DNA from: Actinomadura_C alba
GTDB taxonomy: Bacteria > Actinomycetota > Actinomycetes > Streptosporangiales > Streptosporangiaceae
Direction: 5' to 3'
Assembly: GCF_039530285.1 (NCBI RefSeq)
Contig: NZ_BAAAOK010000001.1
Coordinates: 62,001-126,000 of the forward strand
Length of the DNA: 64,000 nucleotides
In this document: piece after piece, positions 26,241 to 34,981 of the stretch
Numbering within the stretch: position 1 is the first letter of the stretch
Layout of the letters: each line of letters begins with the position of its first letter
The notes under the pieces: model-generated
Seen by the model: only the letters and a program-made list of their open reading frames with translations
Database searches by the model: none
Told to the model about the DNA's origin: nothing
Made by a program: the position numbers and the translations under genes

Positions 26241-28205
26241 TCAGAGGTTGTGACCAACGCAGTCGTGGCGACGGCATCTGACGACCCCGAGGAACAGGGT
26301 GCCGCGGGACGTCGCGAGTTGGCAGTTCAGGGCTCGCCGGGCGGCGGCGATGCGGTCGTTCCCGTGCAGGGTACGGAACGCCCGCTCGCGGGCGAACAGC
26401 CGGATCAGGTCGTGCATGTGGTAGCGGTCGGGTGCGCGGCTCTCCAGAAGCCGGGCCCGGACGAGCGTGTCCAGGCAGCCCTGGACATCGTCCGTACCCT
26501 GATCGACCAGCGCGGCGGCGACGGAGGCGGAGAACTCGGCGACGTCGAGCAGGCCGAGCAGCGTGAACAGCCGGGCGGCCTCCGGATGGCGATCGAGGTC
26601 GTGGCCGGCCGCCAGGCTCGTACGGACGCACAGGTCACCATGGGTGAGCTCGTCCAGCCGGCTGTCGGCCGTGGCGAGCTGCGCGGCCAGCCGGGCGATC
26701 GGCCAGTGGGGGTGATCGCCCAGCCGGGCGCCCGCGATCCGGACGGCGAGCGGCAGTCCTCCGCAGAGCTCCGTGATCCGGGCCGCTACCTCCGGATCGC
26801 GCTGGATCCGCTCGGGACCGGCGAAGGCCGCCAGCAGGTCCACCGCGTCGCGTTCGCTCAGTATGTCCAGGTGCACGCGTACGGTCGCGTCCAGGGTCGT
26901 GAGCCTCGTGCGGCCGGTCACGAGGACGGCCGATTCCGATCCACCCGGCAGCAGCGGCCGCACCTGGCCGGCGTCGACGGCGTTGTCGAGCACGATGAGC
27001 ATTCGTCTGCCGGCCGTTCGGGTCCGGAACAGCGCGGCGGCCTCGTCGACGCCGTCACGGCCGCTCACGTCAGGGGCGTCGAGGGACCTCAGGAACCTGG
27101 CGAGCACCTCGTCCGGCGTGAGCGGGGCGAGCCCCGGAGTCGCCCCATGGAGGTTCACATAGAGCTGACCGTCGGGATACGACGAGGCGACGGCGTGTGC
27201 CACCCGTACGGCCAGCCGGGACTTGCCGACGCCCGCGGGGCCGTCGATGGCGATGACCGATCCCCGGCCGGTTCCGGGATCGGACAGGAGGGTGGCCAAC
27301 CGTGCCATCTCGCCGTCCCTGCCCACGAACTTCCCGGCGTCCGACGGCAGTTCGGCCGGGCCCGAACGTACGCGAACCCATCGTGGGGAGGCGCTCGCCT
27401 CGAGGGGTGACACCTTGTCGCAGCCGCAGACCGTGAGCGTGCGGTCGGTGCCGAGCTCGGGATCCACGGCGAGCATGCGCTGGTGCAGACGGCGGACGGC
27501 CGGACCCGGCTCCGCGCCGATCTCGATGATGAGGTGCGTACGGAGGTCCTGATACGCCTGGAGGGCCTCGCTGGACCTGCCCTCGCGGTAGAGCGCCAGC
27601 ATGAGCTGGGCCCACAGCCGTTCCCGAAGCGGGTTCTCGCGCACGGCGCGGCGCAGCGGACCGATCATCTCGGCATGGCGTCCCAGCGTGAGCCGGGCCT
27701 CCGTGAGGTCCTCCAGCACCCCGAGGCGCTCCTCGGTCAGGATGGCCGCCCACGCCCGCAGCGGTTCGGAGAGGGTGACGTCCTGCAGCACATCGCCCCG
27801 CCACAGGTCGACCGCCCGGCTTAATGTGGCCTCGGCCAGCACGATGTCACCGCCGCGTAGCGCCTGGCCGCCCCGCCGGGTCAGTTCCTGGAAGAAGAGG
27901 GTGTCCAGCTCATCCGGCCGTGCGGTGATCTGGTAGCCGTTCCCGGACGTCTCGATGTGCGGCCTGCCATGGTCGAGCGCCGACAGCATCCTTCTCAGCT
28001 GCCACACGTACGTCTTCAGATTGTTGCGCGCGGACGGCGGTGGATGCTCGCCCCACAGGTGATCGATCAGCAGGCTCGTAGTGACGGTGGTGTTGGGCCG
28101 AAGGAGCAGGGTGGCCAGGAGATGCCGGTGCTTCGCACGCTTCAGGGGCAGCTCTCGCCCCGCCGCGGTCCTGACGACGAGAGGTCCGAGCAGGGCGAAT
28201 TCCAT
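26241..28205 (-). CDS. AfsR/SARP-type regulator with NB-ARC ATPase, lacking TPR region
   Basis: This is a 654-residue regulator. Residues 1-90 are an OmpR-type winged-helix (LLRPNTTVTTSLLIDHLWGE and YVWQLRRMLS). Residues about 95-240 form a bacterial transcriptional activation domain (LRERLWAQLMLALYREGRSSEALQAY spread over two helices). Residues about 285-560 form a STAND/NB-ARC ATPase with P-loop GPAGVGKSRLA, LIVLDNA and GLPLAVRIAG, plus the MHDLIR hinge. It stops soon after MHDL, with no TPR sensor domain as in full-length AfsR (about 990 residues). It diverges from a second SARP gene and lies near the RiPP cluster, so cluster control is plausible. No strong ribosome site precedes the ATG. 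Confidence 0.9.
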   Translation of the reverse strand: MEFALLGPLVVRTAAGRELPLKRAKHRHLLATLLLRPNTTVTTSLLIDHLWGEHPPPSARNNLKTYVWQLRRMLSALDHGRPHIETSGNGYQITARPDELDTLFFQELTRRGGQALRGGDIVLAEATLSRAVDLWRGDVLQDVTLSEPLRAWAAILTEERLGVLEDLTEARLTLGRHAEMIGPLRRAVRENPLRERLWAQLMLALYREGRSSEALQAYQDLRTHLIIEIGAEPGPAVRRLHQRMLAVDPELGTDRTLTVCGCDKVSPLEASASPRWVRVRSGPAELPSDAGKFVGRDGEMARLATLLSDPGTGRGSVIAIDGPAGVGKSRLAVRVAHAVASSYPDGQLYVNLHGATPGLAPLTPDEVLARFLRSLDAPDVSGRDGVDEAAALFRTRTAGRRMLIVLDNAVDAGQVRPLLPGGSESAVLVTGRTRLTTLDATVRVHLDILSERDAVDLLAAFAGPERIQRDPEVAARITELCGGLPLAVRIAGARLGDHPHWPIARLAAQLATADSRLDELTHGDLCVRTSLAAGHDLDRHPEAARLFTLLGLLDVAEFSASVAAALVDQGTDDVQGCLDTLVRARLLESRAPDRYHMHDLIRLFARERAFRTLHGNDRIAAARRALNCQLATSRGTLFLGVVRCRRHDCVGHNL

Positions 28206-28533
28206 GCGATCGTCGTGCTCCGGGGTGGCGTAGACCAGGCAGGGTCACGGTGGTCGGACGGGTTGGAACGATCAAACCCATGGTCGAGGTCGGCACGTGA
28301 ATCGTAAAGAGCGCTCCTGTGGAAAACCCGACATTGTTGTGACGCCCATGTGATCAGTAGTTGCCGATTTCCTGGCGTGGCCCGGGCTTCGGTCCGCCAC
28401 CGGTGCCACGCCGACGGCGGCCGGCCACGGGGCGAGGAGGCCAGAGGTACGGCCGTGTATCCGCGTTGGACCGGCAATGTACCTCGGTCTGATCAGGTGT
28501 ATGGCGGTCGCGGAGTAGCGAGCGGAGGTTCGA
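28206..28533. promoter_or_regulatory. Divergent promoter region of two SARP-family genes
   Basis: This 328-base gap must hold the promoters of both divergent regulators. It is less GC-rich than the surroundings, with runs such as GTGGAAAACCCGACATTG. Two GTGTAT words sit near 28454 and 28498, but their spacing does not match the heptamer direct repeats bound by SARPs. I see no convincing gene, terminator or clear -35/-10 pair. Confidence 0.4.
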
Positions 28534-29376
28534 ATGCTGAAGATCGGGTTTCACATCCTGGGGCCCCTTCACGTGCGCAACGACGATCGGCACCTGCACC
28601 TCAAGAGCCCACGACAGCAGGTCGTGCTGGCCTCACTCCTGCTGAACCCCAATCGCATGGTGCCGGTCGAATCGCTGATCAAGGCGGTGTGGGACGACCG
28701 TCCGCCGGACGGAGCGCGCCATCAGATCCAGAACTGCGCGTGGATGCTCCGGCGCCGGCTCCGGGACATCGGTGTCCGCGACATCGAGATCGTCGGATAT
28801 CCGGCGGGATACGCAATGCACATCGACGAGTCCCGTCTCGACGCCACGGTGTTCGACCGCCAGGTCGCCGAGGCGCAGGACCTCGTCGGGGCCGGCGAGG
28901 TCGGGCCGGCCGCCCAGCGGTTGCGGTCGGCGCTTTCGCTGTGGCAGGGGCCGCCCCTGTCAGGGGTTCCCGGGCGGATCATGCAACGGGAGGCGGCGCA
29001 TCTGACCGAGCGGAGGCTGTCGGCGCAGGAGGATTGGATCGATCTGGAGATGGAGATCGGCAGGAGCGGCCAGGTGACGGCCGAGCTCTACCGGCTGGTC
29101 GATGATCAGCCTTTCCGGGAGCGCCTGCGGGCCCAGTTGATGCTCGCGCTGCACAGATCCGGGCGTACCGCGGAGGCGCTGGCCGCCTACCGGCAGACAC
29201 GACAGACGTTCGTCGACGAGCTGGGCCTTGAGCCGAGTCCCGTGCTGAAGGGCCTGGAGCAGGCGATCCTGCGAAGTGACCCGGCCCTGCTGCAGACGGC
29301 CTACGTCCGGGAGCCCGCGCCCCACCGGGGCCTCCGCGACGAGTACCGGGCCCGCGCGTACGGAGTGATGACATGA
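28534..29376 (+). CDS. SARP-family transcriptional activator (short form)
   Basis: This is a 280-residue pathway-specific-type activator. An N-terminal OmpR-like winged helix (NPNRMVPVESLIKAVWDD and CAWMLRRRLRDI) is followed by the activation domain (LRAQLMLALHRSGRTAEALAAY, in two helices, and DELGLEPSPVLKGLEQAIL). There is no ATPase or TPR region. GGAGG sits five bases before the ATG. It precedes an RDD membrane protein by ATGA overlap, and the RiPP operon converges on the pair. Short SARPs usually switch on a neighbouring biosynthetic cluster, so it is the best candidate activator for 31168-43232. That link is inferred from position. Confidence 0.9.
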   Translation: MLKIGFHILGPLHVRNDDRHLHLKSPRQQVVLASLLLNPNRMVPVESLIKAVWDDRPPDGARHQIQNCAWMLRRRLRDIGVRDIEIVGYPAGYAMHIDESRLDATVFDRQVAEAQDLVGAGEVGPAAQRLRSALSLWQGPPLSGVPGRIMQREAAHLTERRLSAQEDWIDLEMEIGRSGQVTAELYRLVDDQPFRERLRAQLMLALHRSGRTAEALAAYRQTRQTFVDELGLEPSPVLKGLEQAILRSDPALLQTAYVREPAPHRGLRDEYRARAYGVMT

Positions 29377-29915
29377 GCCACCCCTCGTCCACCTGGCGTG
29401 CCCGCGGCACCCGGCTCGCCCGGCGGGCGGCGGCGACCACCGTCGACTACGCGGTCGTCTTCTCCCCACTGGCGCTCGTCGGCGCCCTCCGGTCATGGCG
29501 CGGCGGCCCGGCCCACCCGGACGCGCGTGCGCGCCTCATGGTGGCGCTCGCGCTCACCGCACCGGTCGCCTGCGGGCTCGCGGCGGCCGAGGCGGCCGGT
29601 GGCTCGCCCGGCAAGCGGGTGTTCCGGCTCCGGGTGCGCTCCCGCTCCCGCCATGAGCGGGCGCCCCTGCCGTACTCCACCGCGCTGCTGCGCACCGTTC
29701 TCAAGACGGCCGTCCCGTGGGAGATCGGGCACCAGGCGGTGTGGGACCTTCGGGGCGCCCCGGCCGCGCGGCACAGGGGGGCGATGCTGGCGGCGTGCGC
29801 CTACGCCGCCGTGGCGGCGCAGGCCGCGATGATCTGCACGGAATCCGGCCGTACGTACGCGGACCTGCTCGCCGCCACCGTCGTCGACGACACCCGCGGC
29901 ACCGCTCGGGACTAG
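29373..29915 (+). CDS. RDD family membrane protein
   Basis: This is a 180-residue membrane protein with three to four hydrophobic segments and the RDD-family core GGSPGKRVFRLRVRS. The ATG overlaps the SARP stop (ATGA) with GGAG upstream, so it is co-translated with the regulator. Function of the family is poorly known; some members affect ion homeostasis. Its stop TAG overlaps the stop of the convergent M50 peptidase gene through the tetramer CTAG (29912-29915). A role in export, immunity or sensing for the neighbouring RiPP cluster is possible but unsupported by motif. Confidence 0.8.
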   Translation: MSHPSSTWRARGTRLARRAAATTVDYAVVFSPLALVGALRSWRGGPAHPDARARLMVALALTAPVACGLAAAEAAGGSPGKRVFRLRVRSRSRHERAPLPYSTALLRTVLKTAVPWEIGHQAVWDLRGAPAARHRGAMLAACAYAAVAAQAAMICTESGRTYADLLAATVVDDTRGTARD

Positions 29916-31171
29916 TCAGCGGCGGGCCGTCGCCGGCGCACGGCCCACCTGAGGAAGGCGATGACGAGCACGGCCTCGGCGAGGAGGACCAGCGCGGCCG
30001 CCACCGGCCCCCACAGGCCGGCGAGCGTGCCGAACCACAGCCGTACGAGCAGGAAGAGCGCGGGTCCGATGACGGCCGCGGCCAGCAGGGTGTATCCGGT
30101 GTGGATCCATCTCGCCCGGCGCGGGTAACCGCCGATCCCGGCCGGGCCGTGGCGCAGGAACGCCATCGTGAACCGGGCGGACTCCGACTGGAGCCGGAAG
30201 GTCGACGTGGCGTGTTCGAGCATGTGGTAGCCGTCGAGCTGGAGGACCGGCAGCAGGTTGACGAGGACGGTCACGGTCCCGAAGAGCAGGAGCGCGGCAG
30301 CAAGGTCGTGCGACCGGCCGGAGTCCGGCCCCCACAGCCACAGGAGCCCGACGGGCACCAGCGTGACGAGGTTGACGTACACCCCGGCGAACGACGTCGC
30401 GACGCGGTGGCTCGCCTTCCGGAACGTCACGACGTCGTCGACCTTGCAGTAGAACGCCAAGAAGGGAAAGCGCCACATGAGGCCGATCTCGGTGGGCCGC
30501 CCACCGTAGCGGTGACAGGCCACCCCATGGCCGATCTCGTGCAGCCCGATCATGATCCACGAGATGAGGAGGGCGGCCAGCGTCACCGGCCAGGACGACC
30601 CTCGCTCCAGCGGGGCGTAGACCGTGGCGAAGTTCAGGGCGACGAGCACGCAGACCGTGATGCCCGCGAGCCCCAGTGGCACGGCGACGAACGGCCGCAG
30701 CAGCCAGCCCAGCCCGCGCGCGGCCGGGGCCACGAGGCCCACGGCGCCGGGGATCGGCATCCGGCGGAGCAGGGGCGTACGGCCCTCGGATCGGCGGGTG
30801 CGCTCCGCCGTCTCCCGGATGCGGTCGAGCCGGGCCGGGTCCGCGGGTTCGAGCAGCCCGCGGGAGGCCAGCAGGCTCATCAGCTGCTGCCAGTGTTCGG
30901 CGGCCAACCGCCTGCCGAACAGCGTGGCGTACTCCACGCCGATCTCGGCGAGGCTGCGGCTGCCGTCGAGGCGCGTCATGAGGAACGCCTCCCGGGGGCC
31001 GACCCGCAGGTACGCCCGGGTCTCACCGTCGGCCACGAAGTGAACGGTGGAAGCCCCCATCGTCAGGGCGGGGCCGACGTGAACGGCGTGCCTGAGCCGC
31101 GGGCGCGCCTGCTCGAGCCAACCGGGGTCCCCGGCCGGCGGGGAAGGCGCGCCGTCCTCGGCGATCGTCAC
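29912..31171 (-). CDS. M50 family membrane zinc metallopeptidase with N-terminal PqqD-like domain
   Basis: This is a 419-residue intramembrane-type metallopeptidase. Residues about 50-108 resemble the PqqD/RRE winged helix (YLRVGPREAFLMTRLDG) that binds RiPP leader peptides. Several membrane segments follow. The active-site HEIGH lies at residues 211-215, and the second metal motif NLLPVLQLDGY has Asp313. The GTG start overlaps the upstream gene stop as GTGA. It is the last gene of the RiPP operon. It is a reasonable candidate for leader removal or membrane processing of the modified peptide. Similar proteins with PqqD-like domains occur in other RiPP loci. Direct proteolytic function here is inferred. 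Confidence 0.87.
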   Translation of the reverse strand: MTIAEDGAPSPPAGDPGWLEQARPRLRHAVHVGPALTMGASTVHFVADGETRAYLRVGPREAFLMTRLDGSRSLAEIGVEYATLFGRRLAAEHWQQLMSLLASRGLLEPADPARLDRIRETAERTRRSEGRTPLLRRMPIPGAVGLVAPAARGLGWLLRPFVAVPLGLAGITVCVLVALNFATVYAPLERGSSWPVTLAALLISWIMIGLHEIGHGVACHRYGGRPTEIGLMWRFPFLAFYCKVDDVVTFRKASHRVATSFAGVYVNLVTLVPVGLLWLWGPDSGRSHDLAAALLLFGTVTVLVNLLPVLQLDGYHMLEHATSTFRLQSESARFTMAFLRHGPAGIGGYPRRARWIHTGYTLLAAAVIGPALFLLVRLWFGTLAGLWGPVAAALVLLAEAVLVIAFLRWAVRRRRPAAD

Positions 31172-32199
31172 GCCGACCTCACCAGGTGCTCGCCGGGTTC
31201 CAGGACGCGCTCGGTGAGGTAGGAGAGATAGACCTCGTCCAGGATGGCCGCGCCAAGGCGGTTGTTGGTCATGTGGATGTACGAGCTCAGCAGGACCGTG
31301 GCCAGGTCCTCACCGGCCGGCATCGGCGCCGCCGCGCCGCCGTCGCGTGCCGGGAACACCAGCTCACCCCGTTCCGCGGCGGTACGGACACGGTCACGGA
31401 GCTCACGGCAGTGGTCCAGCCAGGCCCGTTCGATCTGGGACGACGCAGCGGCTCCTTCGGCGGCGGCCAGCGCGCGGATCCTGGTGACCCTCGCCGCGAA
31501 CGTCTCGCGGGTCAGCTCGAAGCTCTTGTCGAAGGAGCCCTGGGACTCGGCGGTGGGTTCCTGGTACGACGTCTCCCAGAAGCTCCGGTACCGCCGGAAG
31601 AACCGCTGTACGGCCGCGTCGTCGCCGAGGAACGTGTAGGCGGCCATCAGCGTGAGCTGGGCGGCCAGCCCCAGCAGGACCGGTCGCACGTGGGTGTTCG
31701 AGGTGGCGAGCAGATCGGCCACCATGTCGCTGGACCGCTCGAAGTGCCACTCCGCGATCTGGATGCCGACCTCGCCGCCGTAGCGGTCGTACTCGGGCTC
31801 GTAGGGCAGCAGGGCGACGCTGTTGTTGGGCCGGAACGGCATCCGGCCTTCCTCGCCGTACTCCTCGGTCCAGCGCGCCTCGCCGTACTCGGCCACGTAC
31901 ATCCTCTTGTAGAGGTCGCCGAGGCCGTCGACGTCGTTCTCGTAGAGCGCGGGCCGTCGCTCGAGGAACTCCTGCACGGCGCCGACGGCCCGGTCGGTCA
32001 CCACGTCCCGGACCGCGGGGGACGCGGGCTTGAAGCGGACGCGCAGGTGCGGCCCCTCCTTCCAGTACTTGATGAAGAACCAGCCGCTGATGAGCCCGTC
32101 CGCGCGCAGCCGTCCGACGAGGGGCCGGACGGCCTCGACGATGATCGGATTGGCATCGCTGGCGTAGAAGACGTGCAGCGCCACCCATTCGTCATCCAT
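31168..32199 (-). CDS. Thiopeptide-type LanB C-terminal (SpaB_C) protein, probable glutamate-elimination enzyme
   Basis: This 343-residue protein belongs to the thiopeptide-type bacteriocin biosynthesis family. It shows the segments WVALHVFYASDANPIIVEAV, WFFIKYWKEGPHLRVRF and SYIHMTNNRLGA. In split LanB systems this protein removes glutamate from glutamylated Ser/Thr to give dehydroalanine/dehydrobutyrine. A close paralogue family performs [4+2] pyridine formation in thiopeptides. The ATG at 32199 sits inside the end of the preceding gene (ATGGATGA, 8-base overlap) with AAGGGG upstream. Only one such protein is present in the cluster. Elimination is the more economical assignment since it must accompany the glutamylation protein. 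A cyclase role cannot be excluded. Confidence 0.85.
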   Translation of the reverse strand: MDDEWVALHVFYASDANPIIVEAVRPLVGRLRADGLISGWFFIKYWKEGPHLRVRFKPASPAVRDVVTDRAVGAVQEFLERRPALYENDVDGLGDLYKRMYVAEYGEARWTEEYGEEGRMPFRPNNSVALLPYEPEYDRYGGEVGIQIAEWHFERSSDMVADLLATSNTHVRPVLLGLAAQLTLMAAYTFLGDDAAVQRFFRRYRSFWETSYQEPTAESQGSFDKSFELTRETFAARVTRIRALAAAEGAAASSQIERAWLDHCRELRDRVRTAAERGELVFPARDGGAAAPMPAGEDLATVLLSSYIHMTNNRLGAAILDEVYLSYLTERVLEPGEHLVRSA

Positions 32200-34981
32200 G
32201 CTGACCCCTTGGCGTGTCGTAGAGCTCGATGAGGAATTCGCCGACGTGGGCACGTTCGTGCTCGTCGTGCAGCCACAGCTCGTCGACGTCGGGACTGCAC
32301 TCGGTCAGCACCAGGCGCGACGACGCACCCAGCGCGAGCTGCTCGAGCAACTGCAGCGACATCCAGCTGTCGAAGTCGACGGGCAGCGGTTTGCGTACCG
32401 TCTTGCGGTCGCTGTCCGGCTGGGTCGCCTCGGAGTCCTCGGCCAGGGTGTCCGCGCGACCGGAGGCGTCGATCTGGGCGAAGACCCGATCGGGGAGTGA
32501 GTGCTCCCGGCGCCATCGATGGACCCTCAGCAGGTGTTCGGCGTCGGTGTGCCGGGGGTCCCTGAAGGGGAACGCCTTGGTGTCGAGTTTCCACATCCGG
32601 CGCTGGAGCACGAGATCTCCCAGCACCAGGCGCGGGTACATCGTGATGCCCTCGGCCGGGACCGGCTCACCGGTCCCGGCCCACAGGTCGATCTGGGCCA
32701 TCCCGCCCGGCGCGAAGCACAGGAGCACCTGCTGGACCTCGGGCAGGGCCATCGGCAGCAGAAAGCCCAGGTAGAGGGGGATCACCTCGCGGCCGAGCCG
32801 CTTCGACATCAGCCGTACCCGGTCGGCCTGTTCGTCGTGCACCATGACGATGTCGTCGAGCGGGATCTGCTCCTCGTGCGGCCGGGTGCTGATGTCGCCG
32901 GGGCAGACGATCTCGTAGTCGGTGACGCACGGATGGATGTTGAGGTTCGTCGTCTCGTACCCGCCCCGCAGTTCGGCGAGCACGGCTCCGGGGGGCGTGT
33001 GGCGGCGCAGCGTTCCGGCGAGCAGCCGCCGTGCCCCGGCTCCGCCCTCGTCCAGGCTGTGCGCGAACCGCGAGAACATCAGCGTCATCCCGGAGTACGC
33101 CTGGTTGAGCACCAGCCTGCCGTCGCCCGGCCGGCCGGTGGCGGACGCGAGCTGGACGAAGAACGACCACGACTGGTCGAACCGGCGGACGGGCGACAGG
33201 TGCGCGCGCACGGCGGCGGCGAACTCCGGCCCCAGCCGGATCTCCTCGGCCGTGCCGTCCTCGGGCCGGACGCCGCGCAGGTGGAGTGAGGCCGCCTCGC
33301 GGGCCCGGTCCAGTGCGGCGATCTCGGGGAGCTTGAACCAGTTCTCCTGCGGGACGTGGTTGTTGCCCTCGTCGAAGGCGCGCCTGCGCATCGACCGCTG
33401 CCCGTACGGGGAGAAGAAGTCGCGCTGGAACTCGTGGCAGAACCGCTCGACGTCGTCACATCGGCCGCCGGATCCGTACCGCGCGCGGAAGAAGCCCAGG
33501 GCGGTCAGCCGCCGCGGGAGGCTCAGGTCGAAGGCGGGCAGGATGTCGGCGAGCGTCGCGAGGGACGGCAGGGCCTCGCGTTCCCAGACGCCGCGGTCGG
33601 TCGCCATGCCGTCCCCGGTGATCGTGGTGTCCTCGTAGAGCAGGGTGTGCGGAACCAGCCGATCCGGTGCGCCGACCAGGTCGAACGCCTCCCGCACCAG
33701 GCGGCGCACCTCGGTCAGCAGAGCGGCGCGCCCGCGGGCCGGCGTGGTCCCGTAGCGGGCGATGACCTGCCCCGCCTCCGTCAGGATCGCCGCGACCCGG
33801 CGCACTGTCGGGTGCACCTGGGCGGCCAGTGCGGTGGCGAACGCCGCCGCCGGATCCGCCGACCGCAGGTCGATCTGCAGGTCCGGTGCGAGCAGGAAGC
33901 CCAGCCGGAGCAGGTGCCCGACCAGTCGATCGGCCGCCTCGGCGGACCGGTCGTCCGCGGTGGCCACCCGCTCCGACAGCTCGCGAAGGGTGAGCCTGGT
34001 CTGCCCGGCGATCGTGACGACGTCGTTCAGCGCCGGGCCGCTCGGCAGGAAGAACAGATCCTCGTGCACGTCATCGAGCGCGACGACCGCGTCGGGGGCC
34101 GCCCCGGCGGTGGTCCTGCGGCGGACGTAACGGGTGATCTCGCCATCCGTGCTGGCGCCGGGAGCGAGCGCGACCGAGATCTCCGAGCGCAGCTCCGGAT
34201 CGGCGAGGATCACGGCCGAGAGACGGGCGAGCACCGCCACGTTGAGCCGCACGGTCGAACGCTGACGCAGCGATGTGGGCTGCGGCGCCGGCCGCATCGA
34301 GCCGGCTGTGAACCGTCCGAGCCCGACCGACGTGAGCGTGCTGAACGGGCTGGTCTTCAGCGCGGCGCGGTAGAGCAGCTCCAGCAACGTTCGCTCGATC
34401 TGCCGGCCGCTCTTGTCCAGCCTCCGCCCCGGGTCGAGGTAGCGGTCCATGCTCCGCTCCAGGACCTCCGACTGCAGCAGCACCGCGCAGCGCAGGGCGT
34501 CGTCGGCCAGTACGGCCCGCGCCCGGGCCCGTGCGGCGGCGATGTCGGCGTCGAGGATCCCCGTACCCTCGGCCAGCACGTCGTCCAGCGACGTCATGGC
34601 CCGTGTCCACTCCGCCAGCAGCGCGGCGCGGCCGGGCGGGAGCAGCGGATCGGCCTTGGTGAGGGTGGCGGGGCGCGGGCGGCGGGCGTTGAAGACGTCC
34701 CGGCGAAGGTTGATCAGCGCCACCCGGTTCCGGTCGCCGCCGTCGAGTTCCACGATCGCCTTCTCGAGCTCCTCGCGCAGCCGCCGCCCGGCCGCGTCCC
34801 GCTCCGCCTCCCGGTCGAAGACGCGCCGGGTCCACGCCACGGCGTCGTCCGTGCGCAGTGCGGTGGTGGCGCCGGCGGGCCGGCCGGCCACCCGGAGCAG
34901 GAACCCCTCACCGAGCCGCCACCGGGTCGCCTCCGTGCCGGCGTCGAGATCGGTCGCCGGGTGGCCGAGGACATCGGTCAT
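32192..34981 (-). CDS. Lantibiotic dehydratase N-terminal protein (split LanB, tRNA-Glu-dependent glutamylation)
   Basis: This is a 929-residue Lant_dehydr_N protein. The motif KTSPFSTLTSVGLGRF (residues 209-224) is the hallmark of LanB glutamylation domains. The length matches the split form seen in thiopeptide and goadsporin pathways, where the elimination domain is a separate protein (here the next gene). It should transfer glutamate from glutamyl-tRNA to Ser/Thr side chains of the precursor core. The ATG at 34981 overlaps the dehydrogenase stop as ATGA. The core is unusually Ser/Thr-rich, so this enzyme and the cyclodehydratase must compete for, or divide, the same residues. Confidence 0.92.
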   Translation of the reverse strand: MTDVLGHPATDLDAGTEATRWRLGEGFLLRVAGRPAGATTALRTDDAVAWTRRVFDREAERDAAGRRLREELEKAIVELDGGDRNRVALINLRRDVFNARRPRPATLTKADPLLPPGRAALLAEWTRAMTSLDDVLAEGTGILDADIAAARARARAVLADDALRCAVLLQSEVLERSMDRYLDPGRRLDKSGRQIERTLLELLYRAALKTSPFSTLTSVGLGRFTAGSMRPAPQPTSLRQRSTVRLNVAVLARLSAVILADPELRSEISVALAPGASTDGEITRYVRRRTTAGAAPDAVVALDDVHEDLFFLPSGPALNDVVTIAGQTRLTLRELSERVATADDRSAEAADRLVGHLLRLGFLLAPDLQIDLRSADPAAAFATALAAQVHPTVRRVAAILTEAGQVIARYGTTPARGRAALLTEVRRLVREAFDLVGAPDRLVPHTLLYEDTTITGDGMATDRGVWEREALPSLATLADILPAFDLSLPRRLTALGFFRARYGSGGRCDDVERFCHEFQRDFFSPYGQRSMRRRAFDEGNNHVPQENWFKLPEIAALDRAREAASLHLRGVRPEDGTAEEIRLGPEFAAAVRAHLSPVRRFDQSWSFFVQLASATGRPGDGRLVLNQAYSGMTLMFSRFAHSLDEGGAGARRLLAGTLRRHTPPGAVLAELRGGYETTNLNIHPCVTDYEIVCPGDISTRPHEEQIPLDDIVMVHDEQADRVRLMSKRLGREVIPLYLGFLLPMALPEVQQVLLCFAPGGMAQIDLWAGTGEPVPAEGITMYPRLVLGDLVLQRRMWKLDTKAFPFRDPRHTDAEHLLRVHRWRREHSLPDRVFAQIDASGRADTLAEDSEATQPDSDRKTVRKPLPVDFDSWMSLQLLEQLALGASSRLVLTECSPDVDELWLHDEHERAHVGEFLIELYDTPRGQHG

